A DNA stretch of 64,000 nt, from positions 80,492-144,491 of the forward strand of contig CAWFSJ010000006.1 in NCBI GenBank assembly GCA_963818505.1, written 5' to 3'. The notes beneath the pieces were generated by a model, which had not been told where the DNA came from, made no database searches, and worked only from the letters and a program-made list of their open reading frames with translations. A program made the translations under genes and the position numbers. How positions within the stretch are numbered: the first letter of the stretch is position 1; each line of letters begins with the position of its first letter. Positions 1 to 8,316 of the stretch are shown in pieces. Source of the stretch: JADKAV01 sp963818505. GTDB taxonomy: Bacteria > Actinomycetota > Actinomycetes > S36-B12 > UBA10799.

Positions 1-2345
1 GAAGTTGCCGTGGTGGGGGCCTGGGTCGCGCCGCGCGCGATGTACGCCGAAGGCAACTGCAGACCTGTGCGCAGCCTCTCCCCGGAGATCGACGAGGTCT
101 GCCCGCCTGAACTGGTGGCGATGGCGGTGGCAACCGCTCCCCCGGTCAACCGGTTTCGCAGATCGAGCTGGACGACGTCGGGCAACCCGAACAGTGCGGC
201 CACGTCAGCTTGGGGCCGGGTCTGCATCTGCCACGACGCGTACCTCGAGTTGCGCTTCTGAAGGCTCCACGGGTCGTCGACGCTGCGGGCCCACGGGAGG
301 TCCTTGCCCCACACGTCCGCTGCGTTCAAAGTCGCCCCACCGCTGGCTTCGAAGACGGGGACCTCCAGCGGCGCCGACCCGTACGAGACGACCAGCCCCT
401 TGCTGGCAGACGAGGATGTGGCAGCGACCGCTTTGCGCCACTGCTGGTAACCCTTGGTCGAAGCCGCCTTCTGACCCAGGAACCCCTCGTCGCCGATGTG
501 GCAGCCGCACTGCGGATCCCATTGTCTGGCCAAAGCCGCCGAGCGGGCGATGACAGCCATGACACGTTGGGCCTGGTCCGGCCAGCCGGGCGTCGACGCG
601 GCCAGGTACGGCAGGTACTCGTCGTGTACGCGCACCAATGCGACCGCCTGCAGAACCCCGTCACGCACCTCGACGCGCACCGCGCCGGCCCGCACGAGGT
701 CGTCGCCGATTTGAAGGGCCGTGGCCGAGCTGCCCAACTTCCCGGCTGTGCGCGTGCCCGCCCAACGAACCGACACGCGGGTGCCCGCGGCGGCGCGCTG
801 CCACTTCTTGGCTACCTTGCGCTCCACGACCACACGGTCGCCCTCGACCCGCAGGCGCGCGCGCGTCCGCTTGTCACCGACCAGAGCCTGTTTGCCGGCG
901 GAGACCTTGAACGAGCCACCCCCTCTGACGAGGGCTTGCGTGCTCAGGGGCAATTGAGCACGCCTCGCGAGCATCACCCAGAGGACCCTGTTGTCGTCGG
1001 CTGGTTTGACCGCCGCACCTGTCAAGTAGTGCCTGAGTATGGCGCTAGCCTTCTTACCCTGCCGCGCCTGCCCGAGGACACCTGCCTTGGGCACACCCAC
1101 ACCGTCACCAGAACCCGAACCGCGGAAGTGGAACTCGTCACTGACCGGATCAGGGGTGATCAGGTCCGGGATGTCGGGCGGTGGCACGCCACCCGAGCGA
1201 TAGATCTGCGATGCGCGGGCCCGGATGGCGCCGACCTGGGCATACAGGTACTTGCCAGGACAGGCTGTGTTCCCGGCGTCCTTGTGCCCGGAGACCCGAT
1301 TCAACGTGGCGGTCTCGCCGGCCTCCCAGTAACCGCTGCCCAGGGAACCATTGCTGACCAGCGTGTCCTTGCCCCCCGGGTCTCGTTTGGTGAGCCCGAG
1401 CTTCCACGCCATGAGCTGGGCGATCGACTCCTTGATCGCATCCATCTTCTCGTCGGAGGGGTTGTACTCCTCGAAGTTGCCCATTGCCGACACCGCGAAA
1501 CTGTCGGTGTTCAAACCCGCGGTATGCCCCCCGACCACGGGCCTATTCATGCCCCCGTAGCGACCTTCGTACAGGGTGCCGAAGCGGTCTACAAGGAAGT
1601 TGTAGGCCATGTCGGAGTACTTCAGGCCCTCGGTGTACCAGGCGTAGAGATTACGGACCTGCGAGGCGGCCTGCTCAGGGCTGTAGGTACTGCTCGAGAC
1701 GGTGTGATGGACGAAGCCGACCTTCACAGCATTGGAGTAGATCGGGTCCCGGTTGCGCATACTCTCATCGGCGCCCCACTGAGCGCGGGTGACGATGGGC
1801 GGCATTCCGGGCGCTGCGGCGGCCTGCGACAGCGGGCTCTGCTGGATTCCGACATCATCGGTGTCCACCAGGTGCACCTCGGTGTTGGGCGGGGCCTTGC
1901 CATCGGGGGTCTGGACCCAGACCTGCACTGCATCCGACTGCCCGGTCAGCATGGGGTCGGTGCCCGAGCGCGCATCCTCGCCCTCCCCCGAGGCTGGATC
2001 GGGGCCGTGGTCGTCGTGGAACGGGATGTTCAGCCACGGTGTCCAGCCGTCCTTCTCGCGGACCCGGACTTTCACCAGGGAACCGGGCGAAGGCGGCTGG
2101 TCCCAGGACAACCCGACGAGGCCGAATGGTTTGGTTTCGACCACCGAACTGCGCGACGCCGTCGGCTGCTCGACCCCGGACATGCCCCGACTGCCACCCA
2201 TGGAGATGCCATCAAGGGACAGGGTCTGGACCCGTGTGGGCACCGGACGCGGGGAGGAACCGGGCATGCTGATCACAGGTAGCGCGACGACCACGGCAAG
2301 CACCGCCGTCACGACCAGACTCAACCGCGAGCGCAAATCAAGCAC
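1..2345 (-). CDS. Secreted PGRP (amidase_2-like) protein with SpoIID-like C-terminal region, partial
   Basis: The reading frame is open from a GTG at 2345 to the left edge, so the C-terminus is missing (at least 781 codons). Residues ~8-26 are a hydrophobic export segment. A peptidoglycan-recognition/amidase_2 domain spans ~183-365, with the zinc-site signatures FVHHTVSS (~213) and SGHKDAGNTACPG (~357), so N-acetylmuramoyl-L-alanine amidase activity outside the membrane is plausible. The region after ~480 resembles SpoIID/LytB: YQQWRKAVAAT, a GG(A)T turn and DVWGKDLPWARSVDDPW. The family's usual EMP motif before SWP reads ASTPGWP, so the lytic-transglycosylase Glu may be lost. A GAGAGG lies just 5' of the start. 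The gene diverges from the LCP gene at 2569, which fits a wall-remodelling role. The domain calls are from motifs; activity is inferred. Confidence 0.85.
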   Translation of the reverse strand, partial: MLDLRSRLSLVVTAVLAVVVALPVISMPGSSPRPVPTRVQTLSLDGISMGGSRGMSGVEQPTASRSSVVETKPFGLVGLSWDQPPSPGSLVKVRVREKDGWTPWLNIPFHDDHGPDPASGEGEDARSGTDPMLTGQSDAVQVWVQTPDGKAPPNTEVHLVDTDDVGIQQSPLSQAAAAPGMPPIVTRAQWGADESMRNRDPIYSNAVKVGFVHHTVSSSTYSPEQAASQVRNLYAWYTEGLKYSDMAYNFLVDRFGTLYEGRYGGMNRPVVGGHTAGLNTDSFAVSAMGNFEEYNPSDEKMDAIKESIAQLMAWKLGLTKRDPGGKDTLVSNGSLGSGYWEAGETATLNRVSGHKDAGNTACPGKYLYAQVGAIRARASQIYRSGGVPPPDIPDLITPDPVSDEFHFRGSGSGDGVGVPKAGVLGQARQGKKASAILRHYLTGAAVKPADDNRVLWVMLARRAQLPLSTQALVRGGGSFKVSAGKQALVGDKRTRARLRVEGDRVVVERKVAKKWQRAAAGTRVSVRWAGTRTAGKLGSSATALQIGDDLVRAGAVRVEVRDGVLQAVALVRVHDEYLPYLAASTPGWPDQAQRVMAVIARSAALARQWDPQCGCHIGDEGFLGQKAASTKGYQQWRKAVAATSSSASKGLVVSYGSAPLEVPVFEASGGATLNAADVWGKDLPWARSVDDPWSLQKRNSRYASWQMQTRPQADVAALFGLPDVVQLDLRNRLTGGAVATAIATSSGGQTSSISGERLRTGLQLPSAYIARGATQAPTTAT

Positions 2346-2539
2346 CAACCTCTCGGGACGAGCGGATCAGACTGCAGGAACCAGGGTCACCCCGGCGCGC
2401 GTCCAAGTGTCGTAACCCAGGGCCGGCAGTGGCAGAACTGTTCACATATCGGACGCGTGTCGCAGGAAGCCAACTGCAGCCGTCAACACACGAACGACGG
2501 TATTGATCACAGGTTAACCGAAAGCTGAAAACCCACCTG

Positions 2540-2545
2540 TACCCT
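2540..2545 (+). promoter_or_regulatory. Putative -10 box (TACCCT) of the first LCP gene
   Basis: TACCCT lies 23 nt before the ATG at 2569 and leaves a short leader that carries the Shine-Dalgarno sequence GGAGGA at 2561-2566. No convincing -35 element was seen. Confidence 0.45.
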
Positions 2546-2568
2546 GGAATCCTGAGGATCGGAGGACA

Positions 2569-3978
2569 ATGGCTGCTCGACGCCGTCGTTGGCCGCGCGT
2601 GCTCGCCGGAATCGCCTCGTCGCTGGTCCTCGTGGCCACGGGCGCTGCCGCTGCCGGAGCAGTGCTGTACAACCGCCTCGATAGCAACATCAACACCCTC
2701 GACACCACCGACCAGCTCGGAACCCGGCCCGTCAAGGAAGTCTCCCCCACGGAGCCCATCAACATACTGGTGATGGGCTCGGACAGCCGCACCGGCAAGG
2801 GCAACAACAAGAAGTACGGCAACTCGGCCAACGCCGGTATCGAGGGTCAGCGAAGTGACACGACTCTTCTGTTCCACATCTCCGGGGATCGCACTCGCGC
2901 TCTGGGAATGAGCATCCCGCGCGACTCGCTAGTGACACTGCCCACCTGCAAGAACAGCCAAGGCGTCCCCCAGGGTGGGTACACCGGCCGGTTCAACGAA
3001 GCCTTCGACATCGGCGGTCCGGGCTGCACGATCAAGGCCGTGGAGCAACTCACCGGCATTTACGTCGACCATTTCGTGGTCGTCGACTTCAACGGTTTCA
3101 AGAAGATGGTCGATGCCGTCGGCGGGGTTGAGGTCTGCCTGCGCGAACCGGTCAACGACTACCACTCACGGCTGAACCTGCCGGCCGGCAAGCAGACGAT
3201 CAGCGGAGAGGACGCCCTGGCCTTCGTGCGTGCCCGCGAGACCCTCGGGGACGGCAGCGACATCCAGCGGATCCAGCGCCAACAGGACTTCATCTCCTCG
3301 ATGATCCGTAAGGTCACCAGCGCCGGTGTGCTCACCAACCCGATCAAGCTCTTCAATCTTCTGGACGCCGGCACGAAGTCGCTGACGACCGACCAGAACC
3401 TCTCCAGCCTCAAGTCGATCCAGCAGATAGCTGAGTCGATGGTCGACATCCGTCCGTCGGACGTGACGTTCGTGACCGTCCCGTTCACGTACAACTCCGA
3501 CATGTCCACTGTCTCCTGGGACCCCGTCAAGTCCGAGAAGATGTTCAAGGCCGTCATCAACGACAAGCCCTGGCCGGAACCTGCCACCGTGCCGCCCGGC
3601 CAGGATCCCTTGACCGTTCCGCCCGAGTCAATCGACGTGGTCGTGGTCAACGGGACTCCGCAACCGAACTTCGCACTCAAGGTGGCCGAGGAACTGCAGG
3701 CCCAGGGCTACAACGTCGTAGCGACCCGGGGCAGCGACACCGATGTCGCCACGACGAGCCTGACGTACGCACCCGACAAGGCCGAGGCGGCTCGCACGCT
3801 GGCTTACGCCGCGGGGGCCACCGAGACCAAGGTCAAGACGTCGGCGGGAACCAGCATCGTGCTGAAGGTCGGCACCGACTTCACCTCGATCAGCCCCGTC
3901 ATCACCAAGAAACAGAAGAAGGACCCGGCCGATACGTCCGCGCCGAAGACCGCTGATTCGTCCATCTGCGTGAGTTGA
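2569..3978 (+). CDS. LytR-CpsA-Psr (LCP) family wall-polymer ligase with LytR_C domain
   Basis: Protein of 469 aa. An N-terminal Arg-rich stretch and one membrane helix (~10-34) precede the extracellular LCP domain (~60-235), which shows NILVMGSDSR (~66-74), QRSDT (~94) and IPRDS (~116), the Arg/Asp residues that bind the polyprenyl-pyrophosphate substrate in this family. Later motifs are VDFNGF and LAFVRARE. A LytR_C domain follows at ~352-440 (DVVVVNGT onwards). LCP enzymes move lipid-linked teichoic-acid or arabinogalactan-type polymers onto peptidoglycan or protein. The start is ATG 2569 with GGAGGA 5' of it. The stop overlaps the next start by one base (TGATG), so it is probably translated together with the GT2 gene downstream. 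A paralogue sits at 19042. Confidence 0.93.
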   Translation: MAARRRRWPRVLAGIASSLVLVATGAAAAGAVLYNRLDSNINTLDTTDQLGTRPVKEVSPTEPINILVMGSDSRTGKGNNKKYGNSANAGIEGQRSDTTLLFHISGDRTRALGMSIPRDSLVTLPTCKNSQGVPQGGYTGRFNEAFDIGGPGCTIKAVEQLTGIYVDHFVVVDFNGFKKMVDAVGGVEVCLREPVNDYHSRLNLPAGKQTISGEDALAFVRARETLGDGSDIQRIQRQQDFISSMIRKVTSAGVLTNPIKLFNLLDAGTKSLTTDQNLSSLKSIQQIAESMVDIRPSDVTFVTVPFTYNSDMSTVSWDPVKSEKMFKAVINDKPWPEPATVPPGQDPLTVPPESIDVVVVNGTPQPNFALKVAEELQAQGYNVVATRGSDTDVATTSLTYAPDKAEAARTLAYAAGATETKVKTSAGTSIVLKVGTDFTSISPVITKKQKKDPADTSAPKTADSSICVS

Positions 3979-4844
3979 TGTCCACCGACTACGCCGTGGT
4001 GCTGCTTACGCAAGGGCTGCGGCCCACCGAGTTACGCCGAGCCATTGATTCGGTCCTGGCACAGCAAGACGTCACCTGCGACGTGCTCGTCGTGGGTAAT
4101 GGCTGGGAACCCACGGATCTGCCTGCCGGGGTCCGGGGCCTGGGTCTGAGCGAGAACGTCGGGATTCCCGCAGGGCGTAACGCCGGCGTCGGCGCCACCA
4201 CTGCGCCGATGATCTTCTTTCTCGACGACGACGCGTGGCTGCCTGAGGTGGATACGCTGGCCCGGATTTCTGCCATGTTCGAGGCGAATCCCCGGTTCGG
4301 CCTCATCCAGCCGCGCGTCACAGACCCCGACTCGGCCGGTGATCCCACTCGCTGGATCCCCCGGATGCACAAGGGGGATCCCCGACACAGCAGCGCGGTG
4401 TTCAGCGTCTGGGAGGGAGCGGTTGCGATCCCGCGCGATGTCTTCGAGTGCACCGGCGGCTGGCCCGATCCATTCTTCTACGCCCACGAGGGCATCGAGT
4501 TGGCCTGGCGGGTCTGGGACTGCGACCGGATCGTCTGGTACGCCGGTGATCTTGTGGCCCACCATCCGGTCATCGACCCACGCCGCCACGACGAGTACTA
4601 CCGGCTCAATGCGCGCAACCGGGTTTGGCTGGCACGCAGGAATCTGCCTTGGCCGGTCGGGATCCCCTACATCGCCACGTGGACGGCAGTGCAACGGATC
4701 CGGTCGCGCAGTGACGCCCAGGCTTGGCACTCGTGGTGGTCCGGTTTTCAGGAGGGCTGGTCGGCCGATCCTGGGCCGCGGCGACCGGTTGCCTGGTCGA
4801 CCGTCTGGGAGATGGCCCGCTACGGCCGCCCGCCGGTGGTTTGA
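3978..4844 (+). CDS. Glycosyltransferase family 2 (GT-A fold)
   Basis: 288 aa. It starts VVLLTQGLRPTELRRAIDSV, then LVVGNGWEP, an NVGIPAGRN motif and the metal/nucleotide-binding acidic triad in FFLDDDAWLP, followed by an acceptor region with GIELAWRVW. This is the layout of inverting GT2 enzymes that add sugars to wall polysaccharides; the donor cannot be told. ATG 3978 was chosen over the adjacent in-frame TTG at 3975 because it makes the TGATG overlap with the LCP stop. Its 3' end overlaps the convergent glycerophosphotransferase gene by 25 bp. Cytoplasmic, membrane-associated action is inferred. Confidence 0.9.
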   Translation: MSTDYAVVLLTQGLRPTELRRAIDSVLAQQDVTCDVLVVGNGWEPTDLPAGVRGLGLSENVGIPAGRNAGVGATTAPMIFFLDDDAWLPEVDTLARISAMFEANPRFGLIQPRVTDPDSAGDPTRWIPRMHKGDPRHSSAVFSVWEGAVAIPRDVFECTGGWPDPFFYAHEGIELAWRVWDCDRIVWYAGDLVAHHPVIDPRRHDEYYRLNARNRVWLARRNLPWPVGIPYIATWTAVQRIRSRSDAQAWHSWWSGFQEGWSADPGPRRPVAWSTVWEMARYGRPPVV

Positions 4845-6082
4845 CCCCCGCGCCGTTCGACCTCGGCCACCTCGCCAGCACCGTACACGGACACCTCCCG
4901 CGTCGCGTTTATGAACCGCTGGGTGGATGCGCCGGCCGTCACGTCGCCGAAGTGCCGCTGCACCCAATAGCCCCGCTCGTCGCGCAGCGTGTCCGACTCG
5001 AGGGCACGATCGACCAGTGCCGCGGCCGCGCCGGCGTCGCCCGCGGACAGGCGGTAGCACGCCGATAAGAAGTTGCTGTGAGCGCCAACAGCCGACTCCG
5101 AGGCGGGGATCGTGACGATCAGCGGTTTGCCTGTGACCAACCAGTCGAAGGCCATCGCGGAGTTGTCCAGGATAGCCACGTCGGACTCGGCGATCTGCCA
5201 GTCGATCTTGCCGGCTGTGTCGATCACGTGCGGGTGACTACCGGGCTGCATCTGCGCATTGGCACGCTCCAGAGTCGCCCGTATCTGCTTGTCGGCCAAA
5301 CCGTAGCCCGGCGAATGGGTGCCAGACAACGGGTGCGGGCGGTAGATGACGCGGTAACCGGCCGCCAACAGACCGGTGACGATAGCCCGGCCGGAGGATT
5401 CGATCGATCCGTACGCCATCGAGGGCCGGTCGCCCTCCCAGGTAGGCGCGTAGAGCACCGTGCGCACATCAGAGCGGCCGCTGCGGTCAGCGGGCAGGAA
5501 GTCCAGTTGAGGCCTGCCGATCTGGCGGGTCCGTACAGCTGGGTCGTACATGGGAAGGGAGTTCAAGATCCGCTCATAGGCGGCCTGACCCGCGATGAAG
5601 GCGAAGTCGTAGGCGCGCAACTGGCCGCTGGACATGTAGCCCTTCTCGCTCTCGCCGTGTGAGATGAAGACATGCGCCGCCCGGCCGTACCGCATGAGCT
5701 GGAAATTGCGCACCGACTGGTTGACGTACAGGACCACCCGCGGATCAGCGGCAGTCATGTAGTTCTCCATGTCGTGAAGATTGCGCATGTACACCACAGG
5801 CAAGGAACACTCCTGCGCCACGACCCTGGCGATGGTGGCCTTGCGCACGGAGATCACCGTGGGAAGAACTTCCCCAAGAGCCACGAGCGGCTCGTACCAC
5901 TGACGCAACTGGTAGAGGTACAGATCGGGGTCCTCGTCGGCGAAGTGCGCCATAACGGTGGCAGGTGGGACAACGGCTGGTTGCGCCTGCAGAAACCTGC
6001 GGTCCTTCGCGTCGCGAGATGCCCGACGCACCCTCAGATACTCGGTCCGGACCAGTCGACCGGCCTTCGCAGCGACGCTCAC
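4820..6082 (-). CDS. CDP-glycerol glycerophosphotransferase-like protein (TagB/TagF-type domain)
   Basis: 420 aa. Family signatures are FISHGESEKGYM (the HG...K acceptor/catalytic region), YAPTWEGDRPSMAYGS and DNSAMAFDWLVTGKPLIVT, which correspond to the HGT, YAPTWR and DYSS blocks of TagF-type enzymes. Known members transfer polyol-phosphate units from CDP-alcohols to build wall teichoic acid. Here the DYSS block is DNSA, so the substrate may differ. It is a clear paralogue of the protein at 8317 (shared YQLRQWY, FISHGES, YAPTWEGDRPS). The GTG start at 6082 sits 6 nt after TATTGT, which indicates a leaderless transcript. It converges with the GT2 gene and diverges from the nucleotidyltransferase at 6174. 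Confidence 0.85.
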   Translation of the reverse strand: MSVAAKAGRLVRTEYLRVRRASRDAKDRRFLQAQPAVVPPATVMAHFADEDPDLYLYQLRQWYEPLVALGEVLPTVISVRKATIARVVAQECSLPVVYMRNLHDMENYMTAADPRVVLYVNQSVRNFQLMRYGRAAHVFISHGESEKGYMSSGQLRAYDFAFIAGQAAYERILNSLPMYDPAVRTRQIGRPQLDFLPADRSGRSDVRTVLYAPTWEGDRPSMAYGSIESSGRAIVTGLLAAGYRVIYRPHPLSGTHSPGYGLADKQIRATLERANAQMQPGSHPHVIDTAGKIDWQIAESDVAILDNSAMAFDWLVTGKPLIVTIPASESAVGAHSNFLSACYRLSAGDAGAAAALVDRALESDTLRDERGYWVQRHFGDVTAGASTQRFINATREVSVYGAGEVAEVERRGGQTTGGRP

Positions 6083-6088
6083 GGGCGC

Positions 6089-6094
6089 ACAATA
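6089..6094 (-). promoter_or_regulatory. Leaderless -10 box TATTGT for gene at 6082
   Basis: TATTGT is followed by exactly 6 nt and then the GTG start at 6082. No Shine-Dalgarno sequence is present. Confidence 0.6.
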
Positions 6095-6173
6095 GCAGCC
6101 GGGTGGGAGCAGCCCCGCGGCTCACGTGCAAGGGTACGATTGACCCCGAACCCGACGAACGGAGTGTTTGCCC

Positions 6174-6869
6174 ATGACGATCCAGGTGGCGATCCTGGCC
6201 GCAGGTATGGGCACCCGCCTCGGGAGGCCTTGGCCGAAACCCTTGACCAAGCTCCATGACGGTCGCAGCATCATGGGCCAGCAGCGCGAGAACATCGCCG
6301 CGGTGTTCGGGGATCAGGCGAAGGTGATCACCGTGGTGGGGTTCAAGCTCGAGTCGATCCTCGAGGCGTTCCCCGACGGCCTGTTCGTCTACAACGAGAA
6401 CTTCGACACCACCAACACCTCCAAGAGCCTGCTCAAGGCCCTTGAATCCTCCGCTGAGGGCCCGGTGTTGTGGATGAACGGGGACGTCGTGTTCGATCCG
6501 CAGGTGCTCGCCCGGCTTGAGAGCAACATCCTGCGCGGGGACAACGTGATCTGCGTGAACACGGCCACCGTCGCCGAGGAGGAGGTCAAGTACACCGTCG
6601 ACGCCGAAGGTTACGTGCACCTGCTCAGCAAGAAGGTGGAGAACGCGCTTGGCGAGGCTGTGGGCATCAACCTCGTGTCCGCCAAGGACAAAGCCCGTCT
6701 CATCGAGTGTCTTGTGGCCTGTAACGAGCAGGACTACTTCGAGCGCGGCATCGAACTGGCCATCGAGAGTTTCGGGATCAAGTTCACCCCGGTCGACATC
6801 TCCGACCTGTTCGCGGTGGAGATCGACTTCGAGGCAGACCTCGATCGGGTGAACGACGCGCGCCTCTAG
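6174..6869 (+). CDS. Sugar/choline-phosphate nucleotidyltransferase (LicC-like)
   Basis: 231 aa, a single NTP-transferase domain. The N-terminus IQVAILAAGMGTRLGRPWPK has the GxGxRxxxxxPK nucleotide-binding loop, and LWMNGDVVFD carries the metal-binding Asp. Size and order fit LicC-type CTP:phosphocholine cytidylyltransferases and relatives that make CDP- or NDP-activated precursors. It lies between two CDP-alcohol phosphotransferase-like genes, so it could supply their activated donor; this is inference. The start is ATG 6174, with GGAG at 6161-6164; an in-frame TTG at 6168 was rejected. The following -10 box overlaps its stop codon. Confidence 0.82.
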   Translation: MTIQVAILAAGMGTRLGRPWPKPLTKLHDGRSIMGQQRENIAAVFGDQAKVITVVGFKLESILEAFPDGLFVYNENFDTTNTSKSLLKALESSAEGPVLWMNGDVVFDPQVLARLESNILRGDNVICVNTATVAEEEVKYTVDAEGYVHLLSKKVENALGEAVGINLVSAKDKARLIECLVACNEQDYFERGIELAIESFGIKFTPVDISDLFAVEIDFEADLDRVNDARL

Positions 6870-6872
6870 GCT
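6867..6872 (+). promoter_or_regulatory. Putative -10 box (TAGGCT) of the secreted nuclease gene
   Basis: TAGGCT includes the TAG stop of the preceding gene. It would give a leader of about 28 nt containing TGGAG before the GTG at 6907. Confidence 0.4.
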
Positions 6873-6906
6873 CAATTCCTGACCGGCAATGGTCGATGGA
6901 GCAATT

Positions 6907-8202
6907 GTGAAGTACGTAATTGGTGCTGCGGTACTCGCTGTCGGATTGGTCGGACCAACTCCAGCGATGGCCGACGACTCCCCACCTCTGCGGGCTGGTG
7001 AAGTGGTCCGCGAGCGAGGCTTCGTCGCGCGCGTGACCGATGGCGACACCTTGCGTTTCGCCAATACCGCGAACCGCCGGACGAACAACTACGAGGTCAT
7101 CCGCCTGATCGGGGTGCAGGCACCAGAGGTCTCCCGCAAGGGATTCCACGCCGGGGAGTGCAACGGCGACCTTGCCCAGTCGGTGCTCGTGGACATCGCC
7201 GAGGGCAGGCGGGCCGTACTCGCGTCCGCGCACGACACACGCGACACCCAACGAGACCGCAAGCTTCGCACTGTCTACATACAGGACGCCAACGGCGGCT
7301 GGATCGACCTGGCGGCTGAAATGTTGCGTCGCGGATGGGGGCAATGGTTCCCGAAGAAGACCGAACCGGCCCACAATCTGCAGTACCGGGAACTCAGTGA
7401 GGCCGCGCAGGCGCAGGGCCGAAACATCTGGGACCCGACAAACTGCGGCACCAAGTACTCACCCGGCGTCCCCCTGCAGATGTGGATCCAACCGGACCCG
7501 AGTGGCAACGACTGGCAGAACGTCAATGGCGAGTACATCCGCATCGCCAACATGTCCACGGACACCGTCGCTGACCTTTCCGGCTGGAGCCTGCGCGATG
7601 GCAGCCTGAATTGGCTTCGGTTCCCCGACGGCGTGTCGATCGCCCCCAACGATGCGTTGATCGTGCGCGTGGGCCAGGGCCAGCACAGCGCCAACACCTT
7701 CTACTGGGGCCGTAAGCGCCCGGTGTTCAGCAACCTCGGTGTGACCGACGACTACATGGGCGACGGGGCTTACCTCATCGACAAGCAGGGCAACGTGCGC
7801 GCCTACTACGTCTACCCGTGCCTTGGTTCGTGTGAGGATCCGCGCATGGGCGCCGTCCAGATCACCAAGGTGCGCGACGACCCGCCGGGCAACGAGGTGA
7901 GCAAACCCAACCAGGAGTATGTGCGCATCCGAAACCGCGGCTCGGAGTCGTACTCGATGATCGGCTACGAGATCCGGATCGGCGGTTGGACCCGCGAGTT
8001 CGGATCCGGGGACACCCTGGCTCCTGGCGCCAGCCTGACGGTGAGGATCGGCAAGGGACAAGACCATGCAGCCACGCGGTTCTTCGGCATGCACCACTCG
8101 ATCCTGAACAACTCCGGCGACCTCGTGGCGCTGCGATCCTTCGACGCCCGGGTGATCGACTGTTACGGATACGGGCGGTTCCGCAGCCGCAAGTGTTACT
8201 GA
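6907..8202 (+). CDS. Secreted thermonuclease-like protein with two lamin-tail domains
   Basis: 431 aa with a signal peptide (MKYVIGAAVLAVGL...ANA-type end near ~22, sequence AMADD). The SNase fold covers ~35-178: TDGDT (45-48), the Arg of RLIGVQAPE (66-74), QRDRKLRTVYI and an EMLRRGWGQW helix. Two lamin-tail (LTD) beta-sandwich repeats follow at ~190-285 and ~310-415, each with a GEYIRIAN / QEYVRIRN strand, a GWSLRDG / GYEIRIG turn and RVGQGQ / RIGKGQ. LTDs are often fused to exported nucleases and probably bind a partner or surface. GTG 6907 was chosen over ATG 6889 because TGGAG is well spaced and the signal peptide starts cleanly. Function in nucleic-acid turnover outside the cell is inferred. 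Confidence 0.88.
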   Translation: MKYVIGAAVLAVGLVGPTPAMADDSPPLRAGEVVRERGFVARVTDGDTLRFANTANRRTNNYEVIRLIGVQAPEVSRKGFHAGECNGDLAQSVLVDIAEGRRAVLASAHDTRDTQRDRKLRTVYIQDANGGWIDLAAEMLRRGWGQWFPKKTEPAHNLQYRELSEAAQAQGRNIWDPTNCGTKYSPGVPLQMWIQPDPSGNDWQNVNGEYIRIANMSTDTVADLSGWSLRDGSLNWLRFPDGVSIAPNDALIVRVGQGQHSANTFYWGRKRPVFSNLGVTDDYMGDGAYLIDKQGNVRAYYVYPCLGSCEDPRMGAVQITKVRDDPPGNEVSKPNQEYVRIRNRGSESYSMIGYEIRIGGWTREFGSGDTLAPGASLTVRIGKGQDHAATRFFGMHHSILNNSGDLVALRSFDARVIDCYGYGRFRSRKCY

Positions 8203-8304
8203 GGTCCAACATGGCTTGCGCCGCCGGCGTGTCGCGGGAACTTCGCGACATTGGCGATGTGTGCTCGCAGAGGCGACGGGAATCGGGGGCTGACCGCGCC
8301 TTGA

Positions 8305-8310
8305 TATGAT
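8305..8310 (+). promoter_or_regulatory. Leaderless -10 box TATGAT for gene at 8317
   Basis: TATGAT, 6 nt, then ATG 8317. There is no ribosome binding site between them. Confidence 0.65.
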
Positions 8311-8316
8311 TCCGGC

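Noticed and set aside
210..2282. 690-codon plus-strand open frame
   Set aside because: It is the antisense shadow of the PGRP/SpoIID-like gene. Its translation has no recognisable motif, whereas the minus strand shows zinc-site and SpoIID motifs.
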